Positions 45,019-57,788 of a stretch of DNA of 64,000 nucleotides are shown one piece after another. The position numbers and the translations under genes are program-made. Source of the stretch: Apium graveolens (Eukaryota; Streptophyta; Magnoliopsida; Apiales; Apiaceae); NCBI RefSeq assembly GCF_009905375.1, contig NC_133647.1, forward strand, positions 62,001-126,000. Direction: 5' to 3'. The notes under the pieces were generated by a model, which worked only from the letters and a program-made list of their open reading frames with translations, searched no databases and was not told the DNA's origin. Position 1 is the first letter of the stretch; each line of letters opens with the position of its first letter.

Positions 45019-47587
45019 CTGAAAAAAGTAAATGGTTGCAACATCAGATATCTTAATGTCCAAAATTTAAGATACAATATCAATTAAAAACAATTTTTTA
45101 AGCAATCCTACTGTACTCGTGCTAATAATTTTCTAAAACATTTACTCCGATATTTCTAAGTTCAGTAGTGATGCAGGACAAGGAATTTAAAAAAGGATAA
45201 GGATAAAATTATGCAGATTAACCCCAGAAAACCCACACACCAAAGATTATTCTACCGAAAAGAACCACTACCCATATGATCACTAAATGCACAAGAGAGG
45301 AATTTGCATGGATCGCAACCCCTAACAATAACAAAAGAGATATCAATCTTAATTCATAACAAGTCAAAGTTTTTCCAATAATAAAATATTGCATTTCCTT
45401 GTACAGAGGAGTATAACCCTATAAGGTAACCACCAACTAAACCTAACGACAAGTAAACTAGTTAAAAAGGAAACAAATCCCTTATTATGATTCTAATACT
45501 ATAATCTAAAATATTCCTGATAACCATTTATCTAATATATTAAATTCTAATAAATTACAATATAACGTCTTTCCTCACTACGATGATGCACACACACACA
45601 CACACACATATATATATAAACTAATAATTTTACTTCTCGTTCTGCATTAAGAAGCTAATTCATTAGATCTGAATAAGACTAATAAGAAGTCTACATTGAG
45701 GAACAACAATACGAGACATGTGATTAAACAAGCCTTTTATAGGATATTATTTATTCTTTCCGAGAACCGTAATTTCAACCTACGGAAAAAGTCAGTGGAT
45801 CAGAGTAACACCATGTTACTCTACCATTGTGATACTGTGGAAGAACACTCTTGAATGCCCTGTAAGACCGTATCCAAGGCCATTAGCACAGATCAGATAA
45901 GTAACACAAGAACAATGTTGAATTAGCATTCACCCTTCAATACAATAATTTCACCACAAAATTAAGCACCGCTTTCAAACAGGTCAATCATAGGGAATAT
46001 ATTATTGTACCAGCTTCATTGTTTATCATATCAACACTTTCTGGAAAGGCCTGTTTATCTTGTATTTAAGTTTATCAAAGAAGAATGACGTACAAGTTTT
46101 ACTTATCACAAGTTACTATGCTTCTTGTAGACAGATGAGCACATTATTTCTTGGTGTCATAGATGAAGTCTACTTAATGTAAACGATGCTACTTCAAAGC
46201 ATACTAAGCTTCCATTTAGGCATGAAAACTGATGAAGCCTCATAAATCTTTTCCAAAATAAAATGCAACACCGACTGCGCCATACAACATTCTACGTTAT
46301 CAAAACAACTATGCACATAGGCCAATACTAAACAGGAAAATGTGCACTGTAGGTGAAATCTACAACTGAATGAAGACAAACCTTTATGCACAAATATAGC
46401 CATAAGTTGACTTAATTTCATAATATATATACCTACTGTTTTAATATAGAGCTGCATTGTCATCTGTGCTAATATAACAGTAAATGCCAGAACATCTGGA
46501 CAGTTACCTTGGAATAACTGAGATTCCACAGTAGATAAGAGAGCGACCCTTCATGCCATGTAAACACTTTGGCATCTAATTTTCCCAATATAAAAGTATC
46601 ATAAAATGTTATTGCCACAGCATTCAAAATTGGTATTCCGAACTTTTAGCACCAACTACATATCCAAAGCTCAACCCTTGGTCATCCATGGGAAACAGAG
46701 CAAACATCACCAGCTCGTGCTGCTGGACTCCTATTTCTGATCAACTGATTCAAAATGAATTATGTGTCAAGAACAGGCATCATGATATGGAACAAGAATC
46801 AGGACACATAATGATTTTGACAATAAGGTTTTGAGATAAAGAAATACAATACAATAATAAAAGTTACACAAGACATTGTAATCCTCAAGTTTTGGAAACT
46901 AAAACATGTAATAATTAAAAGTTATAAATACCAAACAAAAAAACTATAAATACTTCTAAAATTTAAGCATCAACATGTGCAATTAGCTAAGTTGTATTGA
47001 TGATGGTAGTAGGGTAATAAACTTATAGAATGTAAAGCTCAAGTGGGATACCATGTCTATTACAAAATAGCAAAAATATGAAATAGGGCTGGAAAGGAAA
47101 GATGCATATAAAGCAGACAAATAGACAAGGAGATAATATATAGGCCTCGTGAGGGATTTAAGGACCCATCCAACTATAAGAATCAGAGCATTGGAGCGAT
47201 TCTTATACACGGAATGCCTGACAAGTGACAATTCATCAGCTTTATTTTGCTTAGTCAACGGTTCTTTTAGATTCGATCAGAATACAATATCCAATAAATA
47301 TATTAACTGTAGGCTTTAAGCCAACTGTTACTGTATGGTCGACTGGTATTATTTGCACGGCTTTGAGCCAACTGTTACTGTCTGGTCGACTGGTATTATT
47401 TGCATGCTAAGATGAAGATAAGCAACACTCTGGAAGCGTACAAGAATTATGATAAATAAATGAATTAGTAAATAAATGAAAAAAAACACAGGTTAAAAAT
47501 ATATAATTTATATTGGCATAGTAGTTTCTAGCACACTTCTCATGAAAGCAAGTTGACAGTAAAAATTAACTATGCACTAATGAGAAC
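45019..47587 (-). other. Presumed last intron or 3' flank of the TBC gene
   Basis: No conserved coding sequence seen. It contains a CA/TA microsatellite at about 45591-45620 and a 47-bp tandem duplication at 47312-47405. A 111-codon minus-strand frame at 46194-46529 has no recognisable feature. Confidence 0.35.
47312..47405. repeat. 47-bp tandem duplication
   Basis: Two adjacent copies starting at 47312 and 47359, each with CCAACTGTTACTGT, GGTCGACTGGTATTATTTGC, differing at about three positions. It lies downstream of exon 9 of the TBC gene. Confidence 0.8.
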
Positions 47588-50500
47588 CTTGTAGAAATAT
47601 TTCTTTCGAAGTTTGATAGCAGTTCGAACACATCTCTTCACCCTGATCTTCAGCATGTTATCATTAAATATCTGTAACATAGTTAAGATGAATTAATGCT
47701 AAAACAATTGCAAAACACGTGTTTAGAATAATATGCATTCTAAATCAAGTTATTTATGCAGCAGGAAATTACTGACAGTAAAATACAAAGATAACTGAAC
47801 ATAACATTTACTAAGCAGGTTATGTATGCTTTAACCCTGTCAGATCACCCTACCTTTATCAAATCATCGATTGAGTGGGTTTCTCTGATGATCTTATGTC
47901 TGTTCAGTATTAGAATTGCTGCAACACAGAAAACTGGTAACTCATCGTCACCATTTCTTGTTGAAGAAATAATAGTGCAAACTTGAAACTGATCATTTTT
48001 TGACCATAAGTTCTTTGTCAAGCCACAAAACGGATGTGTTGACGTAGTTTTTATTCCATTTTCTGAAACTGATCGTTCTGGACTTCTAGATTTCATGGGT
48101 AATCTCCCCTTGGAGCTGCTACTGCGATGCTCACTACTTTCTTTTACTGTATCTGCAACTGATCCTCTATGAATATGTATAGTTAACAATTCCGGGCAAG
48201 ACTCATCCAAATGGCATGCTAATGATTCATCAAAATCAGCAGCCCACATCATCTGCAGTGAGAGAAACATCAATGACATTATTTTGTGAATCAGAACATA
48301 AAGAATATATAAAAATAATAATAAATCTCAGTGCTTTATTGCTATACCACTATGATAGGTCTTCGGTCTTGACTGTCACACTTGCACATTATCATAGTCA
48401 AGTGTGTTAATCAACTGCACCTTTAATGTTTAGGTCCAGTGTAAAGGAAACAACTTATTATCATGATCAATTACATGAATGTAATCGAGAAAAAATCAAA
48501 ATGGATTTGAAAGTAATTGGCTTCAACTAAATATTCATTATAAGAAGAAGCTTATTATAGTTAAGCGCTGCTTGACTTGTGTGTTAAAGACAACTTTTTA
48601 TATAGAAAAATGAATAGGTTAAGTGTTTGGTGAATGAGAGCACATAGATTCTAACTTCCATAACTAAATGATAAAAGGAAAGGACCTGAGTGGATGTGTA
48701 GCTGCGCGTTGAAATAAAATTATAAGGGTCAAATGGACTTCGAAATGAAATCGTCTGTAAAAACTCTTTCTTTAATATTAAAAAAGAGTAAAGTGCATTA
48801 TATGTACTCGAATGTTTGGCCAACATAGCACTTGCAATACTACACTTCCGAAACTACCATATTTGATACCACAGGTCACTCTTCGTTTCATTATACAAAT
48901 CTTGCCTATTTCAATTAGCTTGAGAACTTTTCTCTCCGATTCTTATTCCCCTAGCAAAATACTCACTCCCTTTATCCCACCCATTTCTTTAAACATGGGT
49001 TAAGCACGGAGGACAAAAATCAAAGATATGGGGATAAGTTACCGGTCCTACCAAAATTAACAACAAAAGTTTGCTTTTTATAGAATTGTAAAGAATTGAG
49101 AGGTACACTCCAAAAAGGAAAGTGTACACAAATAGGTGCCACTTTGGGAGTTGAATTTTAAATTGACCTCCTGAAAATTAGCACTTCTTCACTAGTAACA
49201 ATAGCCAGCTTAACCATCTTATAAGGTATGCCAAACACCGTGTTCATATAAAACCAGCATTTATTCTGCCCATTTATCATTTTCTTAAACATCACGTATT
49301 ACAAAGGGAAACTCATTAGGTACATTAATATTGAGTTCATATTGATGATGAAAAACGTGGCCCAAACATTCAAGTAGAAGATGCAAGTGTGCCTTATAGC
49401 TAACTAGCTAAGTAGGATAACTCAAGAATAATGCAAGCACAAACCTCCCACATACAAAGAGCCTCATTAAAAGATATCTCCCGTCGGAAAAGTACTAGCA
49501 GCATCCGGAAGGCAAAGTGAAGGTTTTCTGCACCTATGTGTGATAGATGAGAAAACATCTCTCTGTCTGCGACTTCTAAGATATGCCACAATGCTTGCAA
49601 CTGCTTTATCACACCAGTTGGTCCATCCATCTGGAAGTTTTCACGCTAAATTGGTAGAATCAAATATGTCAGCCTAAAAAAAAATGGGTAATTCTGTCAA
49701 GCATTTTACAGATATTTCAGGCTAATTACCATTCTCCTAAGAAGCATTTCGAAGCACCAAAATGCATCAGCATCATCCTCGAAGAGCACTATAAAGGGCG
49801 AGAGCAAATCACTCATCCCTATAGTTAAATGCTTAATGAAGTTAAGAACATATCTAAGAAGAGCTTCAAGCAAATGACGAGAAACAGTTAACCAAAGTAA
49901 AGGGCTAAGCGCCACAACCTTGACAATACCCTGTTGCAGGATCAACCCATGCATAAACAGCAAGTATATCTGCCATTCTAGCTAAATTTTTCGTATCCTC
50001 GTAGAACTCCAGGTGACTATCTGTGCGTACCACATCAACCACTATACACACACACCATTATAAAGAAAACAAACACAAAATCAGACCAAAATAAATAAAG
50101 ATATCTTTCATAGCGTAAAATATTTTGCTATTACCACTAATCAGCTTCAAACTAATATTTAGTTACCAATTTGGTGCAGTGTCCATAGCCATTCCGATAC
50201 TTTCTCTTCGTCCACAGCACCTCCCTCGGAAGTGGTTGCATTTGTTTCTGCTATCTCGGAGGCGCCTAAGACTCTTAGTCTGTTTACAATCTCCGTTTCA
50301 TATAGTGAATTGCTAAACCTTGATATCGGCTCACAGACATCAGGGTGAGCCATTCCAGTTTCGGACTGGTCCGCATGTTGCATGTTACTAGATAATGACT
50401 CTTTGGATTCCATAATTAAATCAACATTATTATTAATTTGGAAATTGTACACATGGTCATCTTCAAATCTCAGCTTACGCCGACTCGAAATTCTATCATC

Positions 50501-53500
50501 ACACCTAGGTACCTTTTCATTGTTTTCGCGCTTCTCAAACAAATTTGTGACAGGTAAAGGAGGAAAATCACTATAGCTTTCAGCTACAAATTCGTTACCA
50601 TGTTCTGCACTTCCTGGTTTTGTTGAACTGCAGTTGCATGGATTGGAGGAAGGTATACAGCAAGAAGATTCATATGGTCCACCATCTGTGCTTTCTCTAA
50701 TATCTGAAAGGTCTACCGAGTCACTAGAGCTTTCCCTAGGACAAGCATGTGATGTATCTGTACAGTTATAATCTGAATCACGGTATGTTTCTAATTTGTC
50801 TATTTTATTATTGGAAGCCCTTCTGCTGCCATCAGCATCACTCCTCCCATCTTTAGACATTGTTCTCATATCCATGACTTTGGACCCCACAGCATATGCA
50901 AGCGATCCAGTCCCTATGCTAGAATGCATCATCTGGCACTGCTTGACAAGATCCTTATAACGCTCCCTGTAAAACAAAGATTAGAGAAACAGTTGACATT
51001 ACAGCAGTTTAAAATATAACAACGAAACAGCAAAGGCTTCAAACAGGAAATTGTTTTCATATACTTTACCAATTCTTGGGAACAATAAAAACAGGGAATA
51101 CATAGCGAGAGAAACACTATCAGTAGTTTTGAAAGTTAAAAATGCATCATAACATTTTTAACGAGAAAGAACTAGTGGGAAAACTTAGTTGACCAAGGTC
51201 CACACACTGAGTTCAACCTTTCAATAGATATATTACATGATTATACATGTACACAGTGGGAAAGATCATTTAAATGAATTTAACTAGTCTTACATATACA
51301 GATTTATACAAGACGTTCTAAATTTCTGGTTGCATGAGACACTTTGGGTTTGTAAGTACAAACTGCAATGTTCATACTTCCTGCTGATGATCAGACAACG
51401 CCAAGTGCAGCAATAGGAAGTACAGAAAACTACCTACTAGTAAAACAGTACCTTGCCCAGACTATCCCGAAGGTACAAGTAAATCTCATTCCAAAAACAC
51501 TAATCTCCATGTTATACGAAAAAACTTACAGTAAAACTGCTCTATTCATTACGACAAGAAATTGCTCTCCTAAATAATTATCTAAAAATTATGTCACATA
51601 TTATAGTAGCAGTGCAAAAAGAACTATACACAAATTTTAGATAAATTAGTTAAAGCAACCAAGGATAATAGTACACAGTTTGTTCATTAATAAAATAAGT
51701 AACACCTCAATAGCAATTAACTGCAAGAACTTCATTGCTAAACTCTCAAATCTTTCCAGAGAGTAAGAAAAAATAATGTCTTCTCTTATTTAGAAAAACA
51801 AACAATATCTCCACTTCCATGTGGAGCACAAAATGTTAAAAATACCTTTCACACAAAAGGAAGTGACATTCACAATATGCTTAGGTCGAATCATCTCATT
51901 TCCTTTTCCATAGAAGAAAAGAAAACTCGAAAGAAGCATGCTGTCACGCACATATATGAAATAAAAAAACTTGATTTCGATTGCTGACTTCGAATCTATT
52001 TCACTTCTCAAATTTTGTGATGTATGCACTACTATTCAATTAATAGCTAATATCAGGAAACGGACAAATTAGATAAGAGAACGTAAAATGACATATTTCC
52101 ATGTGGATCTCTGGCTAAAATAAGCAGTAGCAAAAGATATTTACCTCCTTGCCATCCTCAATTGCCTCCTATACTCTGACGTGCTGCTTAAAGTATAACA
52201 TCCCAGGAGAAATTCCCAGACTTCAGCCCTTATAGTTGGATCAACACCCTACCATGACAAAGAATGAGCAATTTTACATTTTAAATAAGTTATAATTTGA
52301 TCAATTTCAAAACAAAAAATAATAATGGAAACAGACTCGCTCATGAGTCATGCATCTTAATCAACACATTATCAGAAAGAACTTGAGCGTTCGAGGGAGC
52401 TGGTCATCAACATCATATTAGAGCATGGCTTTTAAGTGACAGAGTGTTAAAAGAGACGTAAAATCAAACTCGTGGATTTCCCAACACTACGTCTTGGAAG
52501 TGTTAGTCACCAACAGCAAGAGCTGACTATTTTATAGTAGTCAATAAAATGCACATGGTAGAAGCATAAAACATTCTTGGCATGGTAGTCTTCCCTCTCT
52601 ATACTCTCTGCAACTCCGCAGCTGTAACGATTCAACATCTTTTCCTTGATTGTGCTTACTCCGCTATTCTTATAAGTAAATGCCACATTCATTTTTTTTC
52701 AAACTGGATGGACAATAATCAGTCGTTTCAGAATCTTTCTAGAAGATGCATTCAAGTCCAAAAAAACTCTTCGCTACGGCAGCTATTCATTCCATATGGC
52801 AGGAATGTGTCAGCAGAATAATAACAGAGAATTATCACCCAAAGCCTCCCTGGCTGTTGTGTGATAATATTTGAAGGTGGTCCTGCTTCAGGCCCATTTG
52901 CTTACAAAATTTCGGAAGCAGGCAGGAAGTCATTTTTCTTTAAATATCAGCTTTGTACTAGCTCGTCAAGTTTGGGTTAAGTTAGTTTATTTCTTGTTGG
53001 CGGAGCTGGGCATGTCCACTCTATATTGCTTTCCCAGAGGATGCCTAGTTGATGTGTTTTTATTGTTTAGTTAATACAAATATTATTTACAAAAAAAAAA
53101 TACAATTTTTTAGAAGGCAAGCAAAAAAGAAACTTTTCCAACACATGAGAAAGTATAGTTCTCCTTTATAAAAAGAACTAGACAATAAAAATATCTTCTC
53201 CCGAGTATCTTCCATCGGCCAGAATAAACCCATTTAAAGCCTGATCATGATCATATTAAATATCAATATATCATCTTCTTCTTATCAAGATAATTACAAT
53301 CATTGTCAAGGAAAGTACTATATAGGTTTATTGTATATAGTGAGTCGATTTTTGTAAAAGAGCATTATAAATTTTTTGTGTGAAAATACTTTTATGTTTC
53401 GTGGAAAATTGTCCCCAAACCTTGATTCAGCCTCCATTCCACGTCGAGGTGGTATTAAGAGCCATTTTCCTGCCACCATCAGCTTCCTAGAAGCCACCAA

Positions 53501-56007
53501 CAGCTGCCAGCAGCCACTTGACCATCCACAAAACTAACTTATTTACAACTTGCTACAACATTCTTCTTGACCTTTTATCACACTTTGCATAGAGTTCAGA
53601 AAAACACAAAACCAATATACTTCGACTCAAAATCACCAGAAAGAAAAGGTAAGAGAAAAACTTGGTCTAAATACGGATCAAACCCTTGATTTTCTAAAAA
53701 TTTCAAATCAGTCCCCACAATGTTCTAAAATTACAAAAACAGACGATGCAGTTTCAGAAATTTTATAACATCCCCTGAACTTATGTAATACAGTTTAGCC
53801 TCAACAAAAAATGGTTAACGCTAGCAAGGTGAATGCAACACTTGAAGAACATATTCAAGAACAAGAGGAAAAGAATGCGGAGTTCAAACTTCCAAACGAT
53901 GAGTTAAACAAGCAGATTACTATTATGGTTATAACAGACAATAATGCAAAATAGTATTGATCAATTACCAGGTCATCGTGAACCAAAAAAAAAAAAAGAA
54001 GGGCCGCCTAAAATCCAAAGAAATCTTGTGAACGAGCCTCAGGATTAAGTTAGAAGTTCCCGAATTTAATAAAGATTAAGTTAGAGATGCAAAGTTAGAG
54101 GCTTCCGAATTTAATAAAGATACATGTGGAGATGTGTTTCTTGATTGGATATTTAATTTGAAGACTTTCTTCAGGTGGCATAACATGAGTGATGCAAGAA
54201 AAGCCTAGTGTGCTGAGGTTAAACTATGAGGTATAATTCGCATGTAGTTGGATAAGGGAAAATAAGAGTAACTGCCGTGCTGGTAAAGGAAAAATATTGT
54301 TGTGGGATGAGATGAAAGCATCAATGCGAGGACATTTTTTTCCGGCTAACTACAAGCAACAAAATTTTATCAAGTTCATCCAACTGAAGCAATATGATTT
54401 TTCTGTGGTTGAAATGATATTGTTGAGAAGAAGTGTATTGAAGTTTTAAAGGAATTATATAAATCTTAACTACTATACACAACTATTGCATTTAAAATTG
54501 TACAAGAATTGGTGTCTTACGCCAAGAACAATTGATTTCAATGCTTTCTGAAAGCCAAAAATCTTTCCGTCATCATCAAAGGTTGCATGCCACTTTTCTG
54601 GTTTCAGCATCTTGCTTATCTGCACAACAAAGTGATCACAAATGTAGACAGATGTGACAAAAAATAAATAAAGGAAGGAAGAGCATGGAAAAAGGATTTA
54701 ATAGATGTGATTTCAATAATAAGGGGTACGACTATGGCAAACTACTCAAGAATTATCACAATGACATGCCTTATAAAACATTTAAGTGTTTTCAGTGTGC
54801 AACAATTCTTCAGCATTCATTGGGGTGATCATAACGCCCGGGTAGCAGTTCTTTCTTGTGATCACAAAGAAAAATTCTTAAAGACGTAGACACACTAATT
54901 GACCGAAAATAGGTAAAATAATTGCAAATGGTCAGTTTCTAATTCTTCACAATAAAAACCCTGCAAATCAAGCTTGGGCACAACTATTAGTTCGGGCTGC
55001 AAGAACCTCCAATCACAGCATTATACTTGTCACTGGCACTATGAATGTCATTTACTAACCTCGTTAATACACCTATAAAGAACAAACCAGTAGGCATAGG
55101 CAACAGTACAGAATCACTAACATTTTATTCTCATGTTGAATGTAAATAAGTAAGAATGAAAGAATATTTTGTAGGGAAAAGTAAAAAGAAAATAACAGGT
55201 ATATATAGTACTTTTAAAGCAAAATGGTATCATGGTCTAGTGGATCTCCCTAGGCCCTAATCCTTGATAACAAGAGGTATTCTTAGCGGAGAAATATGTG
55301 TGCAGGAGGATCTAAATTTATTTCAATTGACCTTGCCTAAAACAGGGAACAAGAAAAAGGTATACTAGATAGTTAAAATCATAAAATGGAAACATAAAAA
55401 AAAATTGCTGCATTAGGTTTCTGTCATGTGGATGTGAGGAAACAATAACCAAGCAATAACGATTTTTTTAAACCCATTATTAACAAACAAGTCTTCTATA
55501 ATATTTAAAGGAGATTACAGACATGCTAGCATCTTACAAGATTCAGCAAGCTGCATAGCTCCCAGAATGAAAGAATCAGAACGACTGAATCCAACAAGAT
55601 TCTTTGGTTGCATTTCTTTTGAAAGGACTATAATGTTGGACTTTATAAATTAAACTCTTATTTTATCACACTTGATCCTTTAGAAAAAAATCCTACAGAC
55701 AATTTTTCATCACTTCCTGAAGGCATGTGCTTGTTCAGCATCAATATTATATATGTCTATTCTAAAATATCCAACAATCGGGCTTCCAAAGCCCTTTTTT
55801 AGTTTCTTTAAAACTTTGTCCACGCTTGCTCCAAAATCTTGTATACAGACATGTAGATAGGAAGTTGAGTAGATGTCTTACAGCTGTCACAACCTGTATA
55901 GGTGACTGGTGAAGACAAGGATCCCCAATAATAGAGCCGACTTTGAGAAGATTCACTGAGCGAGCTTTTCCACATATCCATTGTTTGTCGTCTCCGTCAA
56001 AAGACAT
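47588..56007 (-). CDS. TBC-domain Rab GTPase-activating protein (nine exons read)
   Basis: Exons 56007-55894, 54619-54521, 52248-52145, 50966-50167, 50041-49919, 49818-49730, 49645-49445, 48252-47854 and 47671-47588 give 671 residues with all GT/AG junctions in phase. The frame is still open at the end. TBC proteins make Rab GTPases hydrolyse GTP in membrane traffic. GVDPTIRAEVWEFLLGCY (from residue 72) is the N-terminal TBC motif. The catalytic arginine motif IxxDxxR is I372-D375-R378 (VVDVVRTD), and the glutamine finger YxQ is Y411-C-Q413 (GYCQGMSDLLSPF). A Ser/Asp/Glu-rich linker of about 265 residues, nearly all exon 4, splits the domain, as in the plant subfamily I recognise. TBC ends with FRREISFNEALCMWEM and a basic RVKRCVRTAIKLRKKY helix. 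ATG 56007 fits the family N-terminus. Confidence 0.9.
52560..53100 (+). mobile_element. LINE (non-LTR retrotransposon) 3' fragment in a TBC intron
   Basis: The plus-strand frame at about 52590-52690 reads LCNSAAVTIQHLFLDCAYS, the Cys/His pattern of the zinc-binding region at the end of plant LINE reverse transcriptases. After a frame change IWQECVSRIIT follows. Then comes a 3' UTR with TTATTGTTTAGTTAATACAA and a poly(A) run at 53091-53100. It is 5'-truncated, frame-broken and antisense to the host gene, lying between exons 2 and 3. Confidence 0.6.
53812..54470 (+). mobile_element. Ty3/gypsy gag remnant in a TBC intron
   Basis: Pieces in changing plus-strand frames match a plant gypsy gag: VNATLEEHIQEQEEKNAEFK (53815-53890, coiled coil), DVFLDWIFNLKTFFRWHNMS (about 54130-54190), and WDEMKASMRGHFFPANYKQQ (about 54305-54365) followed by a Gln/Lys-rich helix. 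No LTRs found. Old and broken, in the same intron as the LINE fragment. Confidence 0.5.
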
Positions 56008-56640
56008 CACCCAGGCAAATTGTACCCTCCCGATTAATCACAAAATCTGTAATGACAAATCAAACTAGTTGAGTACAAACAGACCCTTGTACATCTCCGT
56101 ATGAGGGCAACATAAAAAAACGATGATGATGAAAATGACGTTATTGAAAAAACTAATCATACATTATCCCGTAAACCTCAACATAAGCATATATACATGT
56201 ATATTCATATAATCCAGAATCCACTCATAGTATGAAAGTGTAATAATACACAAATGTATCGGTATTAATCGATTATCACGATCAAATTAAATTTGAAGGT
56301 ACGGATGGATATACAAGCAAGTAAACAGATACATGATAGATAACTCAACAAAATTAAGCATCAGTAAGTTTTGATTTGTGTAAACAAGTTGACTGATCAC
56401 TTCAAACAAAAACAGCGATAGATTGAAACACTTATATATAAATCATACCAAGCTAGAGGCGCGATCAATTGAATTAAATTAAACTAATAGGGAGAGGGAG
56501 GGAGAGAGTGAGAGAGAGAGAGAGGACCTAGAAAAGTGTAGTGTAGTGCAGTGGAGATAGAATTAGAAATGGTGCAGAGATCTCGGAGATCACATCGGCG
56601 TCGTCATTTAACACACGGGGGCCTGCCCGTTTTCTAAGAT
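56008..56640 (-). promoter_or_regulatory. 5' UTR, possible 5' UTR intron, and promoter of the TBC gene
   Basis: Upstream of ATG 56007. TTACAG near 56037-56044 (minus strand) could be the acceptor of a 5' UTR intron. A GA-rich run at 56490-56525 (CT on the transcribed strand) fits a plant 5' leader near the transcription start. No clear TATA box beyond it. Confidence 0.4.
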
Positions 56641-57415
56641 TTCTTCCCCTCAACTTTGCTTCCCCTTCCTCTCTTTTATTTTGGAAATAATAATAATTAC
56701 ATATTATATATTTGAATTATAGTAGTCCGGTCTCTCCAATTTATTTACACTTTTTCTTTGAAATGTTCCTTTCCAATGATTTACATTTAAAAAAAAAATC
56801 AAAAATAATAAAATTTTAATTATATAAAAAATAACTATATCTACTACTTTTTTCGCTATACCCACTTTATATATATAGTATAACTAGCTTACGATCTGAG
56901 TTAATATTAATGTACTTTTATTTCTATTTTATATAATTTTATTAAAATTCTATATAAATAATTAAATAGTAAATAACGATTATATAATTATAATTTCATT
57001 GTATATAATTTCAAGTTAAGTTCAAATAGTATAAATAGTACATGATTGATAAGATTTTGGTCATAAATAATTATATAAATGTTTGTTATTGATAATATTC
57101 GAACCTAAAAAGTTATATATATATATATATATATATTTATAAATAATAATATAGATATTTGTTGTTATCGGGATTTGAACCTGATAATTTATATGTATCA
57201 TTATAAATAATAATATAAATATTTGTTGTTGAGAGGATTTGAACCTGAGAATCTGTGGAGTGTATTTTTTAAGTTTTTGGATCTAAGTACTCTGATTATT
57301 TGATGAAGAAGACCTGACGGTCGCGATCGAAAGGGATAAGCAAAATGAGGGGAGGGGTTAACCTGATTACAAATTATACTCCATTCTGGTTATTATAGTA
57401 TAATATAGATAGATA
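56641..57415. other. AT-rich intergenic region with degenerate 75-bp tandem repeats
   Basis: At about 57050-57255 three diverged units occur, each with ATAAATAATAATATA, TTTGTTGTT and a GGATTTGAACCTGA-like core. A TA microsatellite lies at 57116-57136. No gene. Confidence 0.5.
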
Positions 57416-57788
57416 CTAGTCTAAAACTCGTGCGATGTACGGTTGTTTTAAATTATTTGTTATTTTTTACATTATTTTAATATTGTATAATTGCAGTTGT
57501 TAAAAGAGTAAGTAATATGTTGTCTTTTAACCCGATATCATTATACCGACCCATGAATTATTTTTTAGTTTAATTTTTTATATCAGTTCAGTAGTATAAC
57601 GTTTTGACACCGTCAATTATATATTATTTTATTTTAGCCTGAACACCGTCTATATTAACCCAAATACCGTCTCATACTCGTCTACCGTGTCCGGTCATAT
57701 ATAACTTTACTTTAGGGGTTTCATAGTTTTTAACGATAATATTATATAAGATAAGTATGTCAAAATAATAAAATTAAGTGAGGGCAAT

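Noticed and set aside
46194..46529. 111-codon minus-strand frame as an additional TBC exon or small gene
   Set aside because: Its sequence does not resemble the family C-terminus, and only a 10-nt in-phase stub would follow a usable acceptor.
57160..57250. tRNA gene at the GGATTTGAACCTGA strings
   Set aside because: No cloverleaf can be formed around them, and they recur as part of a degenerate tandem repeat.
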